From positions 77,001 through 141,000 of the forward strand of contig NZ_NSGE01000005.1 in assembly GCF_002294985.1 (NCBI RefSeq): a DNA stretch of 64,000 bases, given 5' to 3'. Both the position numbers and the translations under genes were made by a program. The notes beneath the pieces are model-generated. The model did no database searches, was not told the DNA's origin, and worked only from the letters and a program-made list of their open reading frames with translations. Every line of letters starts with the position of its first letter. Positions within the stretch are counted from its first letter, which is position 1. The stretch comes from Mesorhizobium sp. WSM3862 (GTDB taxonomy: Bacteria > Pseudomonadota > Alphaproteobacteria > Rhizobiales > Rhizobiaceae). Of the stretch, positions 44,421 through 52,988 are shown piece by piece.

Positions 44421-45035
44421 TCAGCACAATCCTGCTTGCTTGAGCACGCGATAGGCCTGCAGCACATCGCGGAACCGGTCTTCCGAACCTCTGTCGCCGC
44501 CATTCGCATCCGGATGGTGGCGCTTTACGAGTTCCTTATAGCGTGCCTTGATATCCTTGCCAGTCGCCTTTGTATCAAGGCCAAGCGTTTCCAGCGCCTT
44601 GGCCTCAAGCGGCTTTGCCTTGCGCTCGCGCACTTCGCGCGTTCCGCCGCCGAACAGATTGAAGGGATCGCGCATGCGGTTGTAGTAGCCTGCACGCCCG
44701 GAGCGCTGCTGCGCGAAGTCGGGTGCCGAACGCATGCCGCCGCCATTGGCGCCCATGCGCCAGGTCGGCCGGTGTCCGGTCAGCGCCTCTTTCTGGAAGC
44801 GGGCGATCTCGCTGTCCGACACGCCCGAGAAGTAGTTGAAGCTCTTGTTGTATTCGCGCACATGCTCAAAGCAGAAGCGGAAATACTCGCCCTCCTTCAG
44901 GCGCCCGACCGGCGCGCGATGCGTACCGGCCTCGCTGCAACCGTCCCACTGGCAGATCGGCGCGCGCGACTTCAGCTCCGCGTCCTTTTCCGGTCGGATG
45001 CGAATCTTCTCGAAATATTTGGGATACGGTTTCAT
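44421..45035 (-). CDS. J-domain (DnaJ-like) protein
   Basis: A 204-aa protein with a C-terminal J-domain: ALETLGLDTKATGKDIKARYKELVKRHHPDANGG, seen as helix I/II with the essential HPD tripeptide near residue 187. The N-terminal half carries a possible metal-binding set (CQWDGCSEAGTH and FRFCFEH) and an FDKSF-like stretch (EYNKSFNYFSG). It is a co-chaperone of DnaK-type proteins; C-terminal J-domain proteins beside bolA and cobS are conserved in rhizobia. The start could be ATG 45035 or GTG 45041. Confidence 0.9.
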   Translation of the reverse strand: MKPYPKYFEKIRIRPEKDAELKSRAPICQWDGCSEAGTHRAPVGRLKEGEYFRFCFEHVREYNKSFNYFSGVSDSEIARFQKEALTGHRPTWRMGANGGGMRSAPDFAQQRSGRAGYYNRMRDPFNLFGGGTREVRERKAKPLEAKALETLGLDTKATGKDIKARYKELVKRHHPDANGGDRGSEDRFRDVLQAYRVLKQAGLC

Positions 45036-45076
45036 CCTCACCCATTTATGGGCTGTTCGCTACCGCGAAACAAGAA

Positions 45077-45105
45077 TTGACATTTCGCCGATGATCGCCC
45101 TAACC
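45077..45105 (+). promoter_or_regulatory. possible bolA promoter
   Basis: TTGACA (45077-45082), 17-bp spacer, CTAACC (45100-45105), 75 bp upstream of the bolA start. The -35 box is perfect, the -10 box weak. Confidence 0.45.
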
Positions 45106-45180
45106 GCTGAATCGCGGCCTAAAGCGGTCGAAAGCACAGATTTTGCGGCGGTACCGCAGATGTGGTGAAGGGAAGCCCCG

Positions 45181-45483
45181 ATGTCCATACAGTCGACGAT
45201 GGAAAACAAGCTGAAGGCGGCATTTTCGCCGGAAAGGCTCACCGTCATCAACGAAAGCCATCTTCACGCCGGCCATCACCACGTCGAGCACGGCCACGAG
45301 GCCGTCTTCGACGGCACCGGCGAGACCCATTTCCGCGTCCGTATCGTCTCGCAGGATTTTGCCGGCATGAACCGCATCGAGCGCCACCGCGCCGTCAATC
45401 ACCTGCTTGCCGACGAACTGAAGGCCGGCGTGCACGCGCTGGCGATCGAGCCTGCAGCACCTGGTGAGAAGACACGCTGGTAA
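45181..45483 (+). CDS. BolA-family protein
   Basis: A 100-aa protein with the BolA fold: LKAAFSPERLTVINESHLHAGH at the start (pattern 'L...F.P..L.V.ddShkHaGH'), ETHFRVRIVSQDFAGMNRIERHRAVN and LADELKAGVHALAI. The histidine-rich segment HAGHHHVEHGH could bind a metal or Fe-S centre together with a monothiol glutaredoxin. BolA proteins act in iron sensing and stress. It is divergent from the DnaJ-like gene and convergent with the TPP enzyme. Confidence 0.93.
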   Translation: MSIQSTMENKLKAAFSPERLTVINESHLHAGHHHVEHGHEAVFDGTGETHFRVRIVSQDFAGMNRIERHRAVNHLLADELKAGVHALAIEPAAPGEKTRW

Positions 45484-45504
45484 GCTCGGCGGGCCGGGGG
45501 CCGC

Positions 45505-47058
45505 TCAGATCACCGCTTCGATGAGGAACGGCCCCGGACGCGACAGCGCGCTGTCGAGCAGCGCGTCGAAGCGCTCGCATGTGTCGGCGCGGGCTGCTTC
45601 CACCCCCATGCCGCTTGCCAGCGAAACCCAGTCCAGAGCCGGCTGATCAAGGTCGAGCATTCGCCTGGCATTCTCGCCGATCGCGTTCACCCCGACATTG
45701 CGCATCTCGCCGTGCAGGATGGCGTAGGTCCGGTTGGAAAAGACGATCGTCACCACGTCGAGCTTTTCCCGCGACTGGGTCCATAATCCCTGCACCGTGT
45801 ACATGCCGCTGCCGTCCGCCTCCAGATTCAGCACCTTGCGGCCAGGACAGGCGATGGCCGCGCCAGTCGCCATTGGAATGCCGCCGCCGATCGATCCGCC
45901 TGTGCCCATCATGTAATCGTGCGGGGCGGCAAAGGCCGAGAGCGCAAAATAGCGCCGCGCCGAGGTGACGGCCTCGTCACAGACGATCGCATTCTCCGGC
46001 AGCTTCCGGGCTACCGAAAGTGCAACCGCGTCGTCCGTCAGCTTGCCGCGTGGGGCCGGCTCATCGGGAAAGGCCGTGGCGACAGGCACCGGCTGCGACG
46101 GTTTGATGCCCAGTTCGTCGCGAAGCGCAGCGAGTGCCGCCTTCAAATTCTCGCCATGCTCGGCCAACGACATCAGTTCACAGCCTTCGCTCACAAGCCG
46201 GCTCGGCTTTCCGGGATAGGCAAAGAACGCCACCGGTTCCTTGGCTCCAACGAGGATCAGGAGATCGATGTCGGCAAGGAGAGTGCGCGCGGCGTCGATC
46301 GGATATGGAACGCGGGTAGGCGCAACTCGGCCGCGGCCGCGCTGCATCCGGGCGATCAGAACGTCGCTGAACAGCCGGACATCCGAAACCGCCGATATCT
46401 GTCCGGCGATTTCCAAGGCATCCTCACGCGCGGCCGGCCCACGCAGGATCATGCCGACGCGACCGGGCGCGGCGCGAATGGCTCCGGCAATCTTGCGCAC
46501 GATGGCTGCGTCGACCGAACGCGGCGCCGCGAGCTCCACCTTGGCCGACAGGAGCGAACTGGCCTCTCCCCACGCCGCGTCCGCCGGCAGGATCAGCGTA
46601 GCGATGCCGGGAGGCGTCAGCGAAGCGCGAAAGGCCGCCTGCGCGGCCGGCGCGATGTCGGCCGGACCGGCGATGCGGCGGACCCAGTTCGACATCGGCG
46701 CGGCGAGACCTTCAATGTCGCTGGTGAGCGGCGCGTCGAGCGGCAGGTGATAGGAGGCATGGTCGCCGACGATGTTGATCATCGGCACGCGGGCGCGCCG
46801 GGCATTGTGGATGTTGGAGAGGCCATTGGCCAGTCCGGGGCCGGTGTGGAGCAGCGTCGCAGCCGGCCGGTCGGTCATCCTGGCGTAGCCGTCGGCGGCA
46901 CCCGTCACCACGCCCTCGGCAAGACCGAGCACGCAGCGCATCTCCGGCTTGCGGTCGAGCGCGGCGACGAAGTGCATTTCCGAGGTACCGGGTTTGGCGA
47001 AGCAGACATTCACGCCGTTCGCCAGTAGCACATCGCAAAGCACATCGGCGCCATTCAT
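45505..47058 (-). CDS. thiamine-diphosphate enzyme, acetolactate synthase/benzoylformate decarboxylase-like
   Basis: A 517-aa ThDP-dependent enzyme with all three domains. Seen are the catalytic glutamate in LGLAEGVVTGAADGYARM, HTGPGLANGLSNIHNARRA, and the ThDP motif as EADGSGMYTVQGLWTQ...FSNRTYAIL, where the first Gly of GDG is Ala. It is shorter than IlvB and lacks the small-subunit partner, so it is probably a catabolic 2-oxo-acid decarboxylase or synthase rather than the valine/isoleucine enzyme. The ATG at 47058 has GAGGGA upstream. It is transcribed alone, towards bolA. Confidence 0.85.
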   Translation of the reverse strand: MNGADVLCDVLLANGVNVCFAKPGTSEMHFVAALDRKPEMRCVLGLAEGVVTGAADGYARMTDRPAATLLHTGPGLANGLSNIHNARRARVPMINIVGDHASYHLPLDAPLTSDIEGLAAPMSNWVRRIAGPADIAPAAQAAFRASLTPPGIATLILPADAAWGEASSLLSAKVELAAPRSVDAAIVRKIAGAIRAAPGRVGMILRGPAAREDALEIAGQISAVSDVRLFSDVLIARMQRGRGRVAPTRVPYPIDAARTLLADIDLLILVGAKEPVAFFAYPGKPSRLVSEGCELMSLAEHGENLKAALAALRDELGIKPSQPVPVATAFPDEPAPRGKLTDDAVALSVARKLPENAIVCDEAVTSARRYFALSAFAAPHDYMMGTGGSIGGGIPMATGAAIACPGRKVLNLEADGSGMYTVQGLWTQSREKLDVVTIVFSNRTYAILHGEMRNVGVNAIGENARRMLDLDQPALDWVSLASGMGVEAARADTCERFDALLDSALSRPGPFLIEAVI

Positions 47059-47498
47059 CGCGTTCCCTCTCGTCCGATTGCCCCCGGACAATTGAGCCGA
47101 CAAGTCTTCATGCCGCAATGTCCGGTCAACGACTTTGAAGTGATCCAGTTTCAGGAGTGCCGGCGCGTTCAGGCGACCCTCGCCTTCAGGAAAGCCATGA
47201 CGGCGGCAGTCAGCGCATCGCCGTCCTCCCCGAAGCGGTGGTTGATCGCCATATGCCAATAGGCGCCGCCGTCGAATCGGGTTACCTCGGATTCCCTGGT
47301 CGCGGCCGGTTCGCGAGATCGTGGGCCGCGGCTGCATGGGCCGGCGCGCTCCGCCGCCCCGGGGGGGGCACCATGGAACATTTGCCTGATCTGGCGGTTT
47401 GATGCAGGCTCGGCCCTTGCCTCGTCCATGCTGGGCGGATTGCTAGTCGGACCGGAGAACCGATGCCCTCGGCCGGCGCTTCGGAACGGTGACCACCA
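47059..47498. other. 440-bp interval without a confident gene
   Basis: On the minus strand an 86-codon frame (47169-47429) ends in GGAYWHMAINHRF and a helical LTAAVMAFLKARVA, which could be the tail of a decayed hydrolase, but its first half has no recognisable content and a run of nine G lies within it (about 47361-47370). The part next to 47058 holds the promoter of the TPP enzyme. Nothing else was seen. Confidence 0.4.
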
Positions 47499-47864
47499 AT
47501 GAGGAAGACGTATCGACCTCCAGCCGCGCCGCCCAATGGGCGCTCAAGCCGCTCAGAACCTCTGCGCCTGTTTCCGGCAATTGCACTGGCGGTACTCCTT
47601 TCGGCTCCGGCGGCTGCGCATCAGGCGCCCAAGGGCTGGCAGTATGACAGCTCATGCTGCTCGGGAATGGACTGCTACCAAGCACCCGCGGCCGACGTGA
47701 AGGAAACGAAATATGGGTACCAGCTCTCCACCGGAGAGCTCATTCCCTACTCCGATCGTCGGATCAGGCGTTCGCGTGACGAGTTCTTTCACGAGTGTAA
47801 GCCCGGAGGCGACGCGAATTCTCAGCATTCCTTCTGCCTCTACGTTCCCGATCACGACATGTGA
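47499..47864 (+). CDS. small secreted cysteine-containing protein, unknown function
   Basis: 121 aa. A basic N-terminus is followed by a signal peptide (LFPAIALAVLLSAPAAA, cleavage before HQAP). The mature part has the pattern GWQYDSSCCSGMDC, then GYQLSTGELIPYSDRRIRRSRD and FHEC...SFCLYVP, with five or six cysteines likely in disulfide bonds. Similar short exported proteins are frequent in rhizobia and have no known role. It is followed after 215 bp by the prkA operon and may be independent of it; a short GGAAAA/TTTTCC hairpin lies just after its stop. Confidence 0.78.
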   Translation: MRKTYRPPAAPPNGRSSRSEPLRLFPAIALAVLLSAPAAAHQAPKGWQYDSSCCSGMDCYQAPAADVKETKYGYQLSTGELIPYSDRRIRRSRDEFFHECKPGGDANSQHSFCLYVPDHDM

Positions 47865-47994
47865 GTGGAAAACCTAAGATTTTCCTTGAAGCTCTCCCGG
47901 CCATCACCACCTAATCATCATGGGTGAGCATTCCGTCCGCATCGGGTGCTGTGAGTCGTCAATGCCCGATTGCAGGCGCTCTCTCTCATATGAG

Positions 47995-48019
47995 GGAACC
48001 ACAATGCTTTCCGGCAGTT
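47995..48019 (+). promoter_or_regulatory. predicted EcfG (general stress sigma) promoter of the prkA operon
   Basis: GGAAC (47995-47999), 18 bp, TT (48018-48019) fits the published Sinorhizobium RpoE2/EcfG consensus GGAAC-N18/19-TT; GTT occurs at the -10. It lies about 60 bp upstream of prkA. PrkA-YeaH-SpoVR genes are stress and stationary-phase genes in enterobacteria, which supports the reading. Confidence 0.6.
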
Positions 48020-48079
48020 GAATACGAGACGAGCTGACTGGCCGACTGGCAACCAGAGCGGCTCTGAGGGCAGAATATC

Positions 48080-50029
48080 ATGCGAGAGAACCAATCCGAC
48101 GTCTTCGATCTGTTTTCGGAGATATATTCCAACGCGGCCCAGGAAGATATGAGCCTCCAGCAGTATCTGCTTGGCTGCCGCGAAGACAAATCCATGTATG
48201 CCTCGGCACCTGAGCGAATGGTCGAGGCCATCGGCGAGCCCAACCTGGTCGACACCAGCAAGGATGAGCGGCTCGGGCGCATCTTCTCGAACCGGACCAT
48301 CAAGGTGTACCCCTCCTTCTCCGATTTCTACGGAATGGAGGATACGATCGAGCGCATCGCCGGGTATTTCCGTTATGCCTCGCAGGGTCTCGAGGAGCGC
48401 AAGCAGATCCTTTACCTGCTCGGGCCGGTCGGCGGCGGCAAGTCCTCGCTTGCCGAACGGCTGAAGAAGCTCATGGAACAGCGCCCGATCTACACGCTGA
48501 AGGTCGGCAACCAGATCAGCCCTATATTCGAATCGCCGCTTGGCCTTTTCCACCCCGATCGGATGGGCGATCTGCTGGAAGACAAATACGGGATAGCCCG
48601 CCGCCGCCTGAATGGGCTCATCTCGCCTTGGGCGGCCAAACGACTCGACGAACTGTCCGGCGACATTTCCAAATTCAGCGTGGTCAAGCTGTCGCCGTCG
48701 CGTCTGCGTCAGATCGCCATCGCCAAGACCGAGCCCGGCGACGAGAACAACCAGGACGTCTCGGCCCTGGTCGGCAAGGTCGACATCAGGCAGTTGGAAC
48801 ATTTCAGCCAATCCGATCCGGATGCCTATTCCTACAGCGGCGGCTTGAACCGGACGACGCAGGGCCTGCTCGAATTCGTCGAGATGTTCAAGGCGCCCAT
48901 CAAGGTCCTGCACCCGTTGCTGACGGCAACCCAGGAAGGCAGCTACAACGGCACCGAGAATTTCGGCTCCTTCCCCTATCAGGGCATCGTCGTTGCCCAT
49001 TCCAACGAATCGGAATGGCAGCAATTCAAGAACAACAAGAACAATGAGGCCTTCCTCGACCGCATCCTTGTGGTCAAGGTTCCGTATTGCCTTCGTATCA
49101 CCGAAGAGAGGCAGATTTACGAGAAACTTCTGCGCGAGAGCGATCTGGCGAACAGTCCCTGCGCGCCCGAAGTGCTGGACATCCTCAGCCGTTTCACCGT
49201 CTCGACCCGGCTTGCCGAGCACGAGAACTCGCCGCTCTACACCAAGATGCGCGCCTATGACGGCGAGAACCTCAAGGAGATCGACCCGAAGGCGAAGTCG
49301 GTCCAGGAATATCGCGATGCCGCCGGCGTCGACGAAGGCATGACCGGGGTCAGCACGCGCTTCGCCTTCAAGATTCTGTCGCAGACTTTCAACTACGACA
49401 CCAAGGAGGTCGCAGCCGATCCCGTGCACTTGATGTACATCCTCGAGGAGGCGATCAAACGCGAGCAATTCCCCAAGGAAACCGAAGCCGCGTACCTCGA
49501 GTTCATCAAATCGGAACTTGCAGCGCGCTACGCCGAGTTCATCGGCCACGAGATCCAGAAGGCTTACCTGGAATCGTATAGCGAGTACGGCCAGAACCTT
49601 TTCGACCGCTACATCGCCTATGCCGATGCGTGGATCGAGGATCAGGACTACAAGGATCCCGATACCGGCCAGATCCTCAATCGCGAGGTCCTGGACAAGG
49701 AATTGTCGCAGGTTGAAAAGCCGGCCGGCATCGCCAATCCCAAGGATTTTCGCAACGAGGTGGTCAAGTTCACCTTGCGCGCCCGGGCGCGCAACCATGG
49801 CCGCAATCCGTCCTGGACGAGCTATGAAAAGCTTCGCGAAGTGATCGAGAAGCGCATGTTCGGTCAGGTCGAGGATTTGTTGCCGGTGATCAGCTTCGGC
49901 TCCAAGCAGGACAGCGTCACCGAGAAGCGGCACAACGAATTCGTGCAGCGGATGGTGGAGCGCGGCTACACTCAGCGGCAGGTGCGCCGGCTGGTCGACT
50001 GGTACATGCGCGTGAACAAGGCTGGCTGA
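48080..50029 (+). CDS. prkA: PrkA-family serine protein kinase/AAA+ protein
   Basis: A 649-aa protein of the PrkA (YeaG) family. An AAA+ domain with Walker A LLGPVGGGKSSLAERL lies near residue 115; the C-terminal kinase-like PrkA domain spans about residues 430-640. The N-terminus FDLFSEIYSNAAQEDMSLQQYL is the family start. In E. coli YeaG works with YeaH in stationary phase and nitrogen starvation; in Bacillus PrkA has been reported as kinase or AAA protease. It heads the operon prkA, DUF444 and spoVR with gaps of 20 bp and an overlap. Confidence 0.95.
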   Translation: MRENQSDVFDLFSEIYSNAAQEDMSLQQYLLGCREDKSMYASAPERMVEAIGEPNLVDTSKDERLGRIFSNRTIKVYPSFSDFYGMEDTIERIAGYFRYASQGLEERKQILYLLGPVGGGKSSLAERLKKLMEQRPIYTLKVGNQISPIFESPLGLFHPDRMGDLLEDKYGIARRRLNGLISPWAAKRLDELSGDISKFSVVKLSPSRLRQIAIAKTEPGDENNQDVSALVGKVDIRQLEHFSQSDPDAYSYSGGLNRTTQGLLEFVEMFKAPIKVLHPLLTATQEGSYNGTENFGSFPYQGIVVAHSNESEWQQFKNNKNNEAFLDRILVVKVPYCLRITEERQIYEKLLRESDLANSPCAPEVLDILSRFTVSTRLAEHENSPLYTKMRAYDGENLKEIDPKAKSVQEYRDAAGVDEGMTGVSTRFAFKILSQTFNYDTKEVAADPVHLMYILEEAIKREQFPKETEAAYLEFIKSELAARYAEFIGHEIQKAYLESYSEYGQNLFDRYIAYADAWIEDQDYKDPDTGQILNREVLDKELSQVEKPAGIANPKDFRNEVVKFTLRARARNHGRNPSWTSYEKLREVIEKRMFGQVEDLLPVISFGSKQDSVTEKRHNEFVQRMVERGYTQRQVRRLVDWYMRVNKAG

Positions 50030-50049
50030 CCAAAGCCCGAAGGGTTCGC

Positions 50050-51360
50050 ATGCCGATCTTCATCGACCGCCGCCTGAATCCGAAGGACAAGAGCCTGAGC
50101 AATCGCCAGCGCTTCCTCAAGCGCGCTCGGGAAGAGCTCAAGCGCAGCATCCGCGACCATGTCCGGACAGGCCGCATCGCCGAGGTCGACCGCGAGCATG
50201 CCGTGCCGATGCCCCGCAAAGGCACCAGCGAACCGACCTTCAGCGACGCCAGGGACAGTGGGCAGCGCCAGCACATACTGCCTGGCAACAAATCGTTCAG
50301 TCCCGGTGATCTGATACCCAAGCCTGGCGGCGGCGGCACTGGCTCTTCGGCGCCGGGAACCAAGCAATCCGAGGATGACTTTCGCTTCGTGCTGTCGCGC
50401 GAGGAAGTGCTCGACCTCTTCTTCGAAGATCTCGAACTGCCCGATCTGGTCAAGCTCAATCTCAAGCAGATACTGAGCTTCAAGCCAAGACGGGCGGGCT
50501 TCACGGCAAGCGGGGCGCCGACCAACGTCAATGTCGGACGCACCATGCGAAACAGCCACGGCCGCCGCATCGCGCTCAGGCGTCCCAAGCAGGCGGAGCT
50601 GGACGCCATCTCAACGCAGATCGCCGAGTTGGAAGCGAAGCCGCCAACCGAGGCAACGCGCGAACGCATCGCTGCTCTGCGCGAGGAAGTTGATCGGCTT
50701 GAACGCCGGCGCAGGCGGATCGCCTATGTCGATCCGGTCGACATTCGGTTCAACCGCTTCGACCCCCAGCCGGTGCCGAATGCCAGCGCCGTCATGTTTT
50801 GCCTGATGGACGTGTCGGGATCGATGGGAGAGCGCGAGAAGGATCTGGCCAAACGGTTTTTCGTGCTGCTGCATCTGTTCCTGACGCGGCGCTACGAAAG
50901 GACGGACATCGTTTTCATCCGCCACACCCATGAGGCCAAGGAGGTGGATGAGCACACCTTCTTCTACCACACCGAGAGCGGCGGTACCGTCGTCTCGACG
51001 GCGCTCGAGGAAATGCACCGCATCATAGAGCAGCGCTATCCGGTCGCGGAATGGAATATCTATGCCGCTCAGGCTTCCGACGGCGACAACTTCGCCACCG
51101 ATTCCGAGCGCTGCATAGAACTCCTCGACCGCAAGCTCATGCGCCTGTGCCAGTATTTCGCCTATGTGGAAATCATCGACGAACGCGAAAGCCACATTTT
51201 CGGCTCCACCGAGAACGGAACATCGCTCTGGCGCGCCTACAACGCGGTCGACGGAAAGTGGCCGAATTTCCAGATGAGGCGCATCGCGGCTCCCGCCGAT
51301 ATCTATCCGGTCTTTCGCGAGCTCTTCGCAAGGCAGCCTAGTCTGCGCAAGAGTGCGTGA
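50050..51360 (+). CDS. YeaH/YhbH-family (DUF444) VWA protein
   Basis: A 436-aa protein. The N-terminal quarter is basic with a glycine-rich stretch (PGGGGTGSSAPG); the C-terminal half is a VWA-like domain with the MIDAS motif MDVSGSMGE near residue 257 and IRHTHEAKEVDEHTFF. A coiled segment (ELDAISTQIAELEAKP) precedes it. DUF444 proteins partner PrkA (YeaG) and act in an unknown way in stress and sporulation-like responses. The SpoVR gene starts at or just after its stop codon. Confidence 0.94.
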   Translation: MPIFIDRRLNPKDKSLSNRQRFLKRAREELKRSIRDHVRTGRIAEVDREHAVPMPRKGTSEPTFSDARDSGQRQHILPGNKSFSPGDLIPKPGGGGTGSSAPGTKQSEDDFRFVLSREEVLDLFFEDLELPDLVKLNLKQILSFKPRRAGFTASGAPTNVNVGRTMRNSHGRRIALRRPKQAELDAISTQIAELEAKPPTEATRERIAALREEVDRLERRRRRIAYVDPVDIRFNRFDPQPVPNASAVMFCLMDVSGSMGEREKDLAKRFFVLLHLFLTRRYERTDIVFIRHTHEAKEVDEHTFFYHTESGGTVVSTALEEMHRIIEQRYPVAEWNIYAAQASDGDNFATDSERCIELLDRKLMRLCQYFAYVEIIDERESHIFGSTENGTSLWRAYNAVDGKWPNFQMRRIAAPADIYPVFRELFARQPSLRKSA

Positions 51361-52925
51361 GGCGGATGGGACATAGGCCGATGGTCAATCAGGCGCGCAA
51401 ATCCGAACTGTTATTTTCCGGGTCGGACTGGGATTTTGCGAAACTGTCTCGGGTCTACGACGAGATCGAGGCGATCGGGGTCGAAGAGCTTCACCTCGAC
51501 ATCTATCCGGTGCAGATGGAGGTCATTTCCTCCGAGCAGATGCTCGACGCTTATTCCTCGGTCGGCATGCCGCTGATGTATCGGCATTGGTCGTTCGGCA
51601 AGCATTTCCTCTACAACGAGCTTCTCTACCGCAAGGGCGCGCGCGGTTTGGCCTATGAACTGGTCATCAACTCCAACCCTTGCATCGTCTACCTCATGGA
51701 AGAAAACACGATGGCCTTGCAGGCCCTGGTGACCGCCCATGCCGCGCTTGGCCACAACCATTTCTTCAAAAACAATCATCTCTTCCGGCAATGGACGGAC
51801 GCCGGAGGCATCCTGAGCTATCTGGACTTCGCCAAGGGCTACATCGCCCGATGCGAGGAACGGCACGGCCTGCAGGCCGTCGAGGCGGTGCTCGATGCCG
51901 CCCACGCGCTGATGGAGCAAGGCGTGTTCCGCTACCATCGGCCGCCGAAGCTGTCGTCGGAACAGCAGCGCGAAGGCCTTCGCGAGCGCCTCGAATATGA
52001 GGAGCGTTCCTACAATGATTTGTGGCGCACGCTGCCGACCGCGCAGGACAAGAACAAGCCGGAAGCAGGGGACGAAAGCTTGGCCGAGCGGAAGAAATCG
52101 CTCAATCTGCCCGAGGAGAACCTGCTCTACTTCCTCGAGAAGAACAGCCTGGTGCTTGAGCCCTGGCAGCGCGAGATCATCAGGATCGTGCGTGTGATCG
52201 CGCAATATTTTTACCCGCAGCGGCAAACCCAGGTGATGAACGAAGGCTGCGCCACTTTCGTCCACTACACCCTGATGAACATGCTTTTCGATCGCGGCCG
52301 CATCAGCGAAGGCGCCATGCTCGAGATCTTGCGAAACCATTCGAACGTGGTTTTTCAGCCGGCCTATGACGATCCGCGTTATTCCGGGATCAATCCCTAT
52401 GCGCTGGGCCTCGGCATGATGCAGGACATCCAGCGCATCTCGACCGAGCCGACCGCGGAGGATCGCGACTGGTTTCCGGACATCGCCGGCCGCGTCGACT
52501 GGCGCGACACCTTGCTCGATGCCTGGGCCAACCACCGTGACGAATCCTTCATCCGCCAGTATCTGAGCCCCGCTTTGATCCGGAAATGGCGGCTCTTCGT
52601 GCTGGCCGACGGCGCCGACGAGCCGCATTACGAGGTCGCCTCGATCCATAATGAGCGCGGCTACAGCAAGATACGGTCCGCGCTGGCCCGAAGCTACGAT
52701 GTGGGGGCGAGCCGGCCCGACATCCAGGTGGTCGACGTGGATCTTCTGGGAGACCGGCATTTGCGGCTGCAGCACAAGGTCAAGGACGGCATCCAGCTAG
52801 AGGACGAAAGCCGCGACGCGACCTTGCGCCACATCCGGAGCCTTTGGGGTTATGACGTCAGCCTGGCGGCAATGGATGCCGAAACCGGCGCCGTGCTCAG
52901 CGAGCGCTCGACCAAGGAACTTTGA
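51357..52925 (+). CDS. SpoVR-family protein (YcgB-like)
   Basis: Up to 522 aa. Family blocks are SDWDFAKLSRVYDEIEAIG at the N-terminus, YPVQMEVISSEQMLDAYSS, HWSFGKHF, the conserved NSNPCIVYLMEENT, a second FPQRQTQ-like FYPQRQTQVMNEGCATF and YALGLGMMQDI. Bacillus SpoVR affects spore cortex; proteobacterial YcgB is a stress protein of unknown reaction. The GTG at 51357 overlaps the DUF444 stop; ATG 51366 and ATG 51381 are alternative starts. This is the third gene of the prkA operon, ending 60 bp from hlyC. Confidence 0.93.
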   Translation: MRRMGHRPMVNQARKSELLFSGSDWDFAKLSRVYDEIEAIGVEELHLDIYPVQMEVISSEQMLDAYSSVGMPLMYRHWSFGKHFLYNELLYRKGARGLAYELVINSNPCIVYLMEENTMALQALVTAHAALGHNHFFKNNHLFRQWTDAGGILSYLDFAKGYIARCEERHGLQAVEAVLDAAHALMEQGVFRYHRPPKLSSEQQREGLRERLEYEERSYNDLWRTLPTAQDKNKPEAGDESLAERKKSLNLPEENLLYFLEKNSLVLEPWQREIIRIVRVIAQYFYPQRQTQVMNEGCATFVHYTLMNMLFDRGRISEGAMLEILRNHSNVVFQPAYDDPRYSGINPYALGLGMMQDIQRISTEPTAEDRDWFPDIAGRVDWRDTLLDAWANHRDESFIRQYLSPALIRKWRLFVLADGADEPHYEVASIHNERGYSKIRSALARSYDVGASRPDIQVVDVDLLGDRHLRLQHKVKDGIQLEDESRDATLRHIRSLWGYDVSLAAMDAETGAVLSERSTKEL

Positions 52926-52953
52926 GCACCGGAGACGCAGGAAGCCGCCCTTT

Positions 52954-52988
52954 GCAGGCCGGTCTCACCTGAAGATCGGCACACCCTA
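52954..52988 (-). repeat. stop-codon-abutting dispersed repeat, copy C
   Basis: Minus strand: the TAG stop of the CorC-like gene is followed at once by GGTGTGCCGATCTTCAGG and TGAGACCGGCCTGC. It shares about 26 of 34 positions with copies A and B and has the same CAGGY/GCCTG hairpin. Confidence 0.72.

Noticed and set aside
47169..47429. 86-codon minus-strand frame as a gene
   Set aside because: No family resemblance in most of its length, no ribosome site, and a long G-run inside; kept only as a note on the interval.
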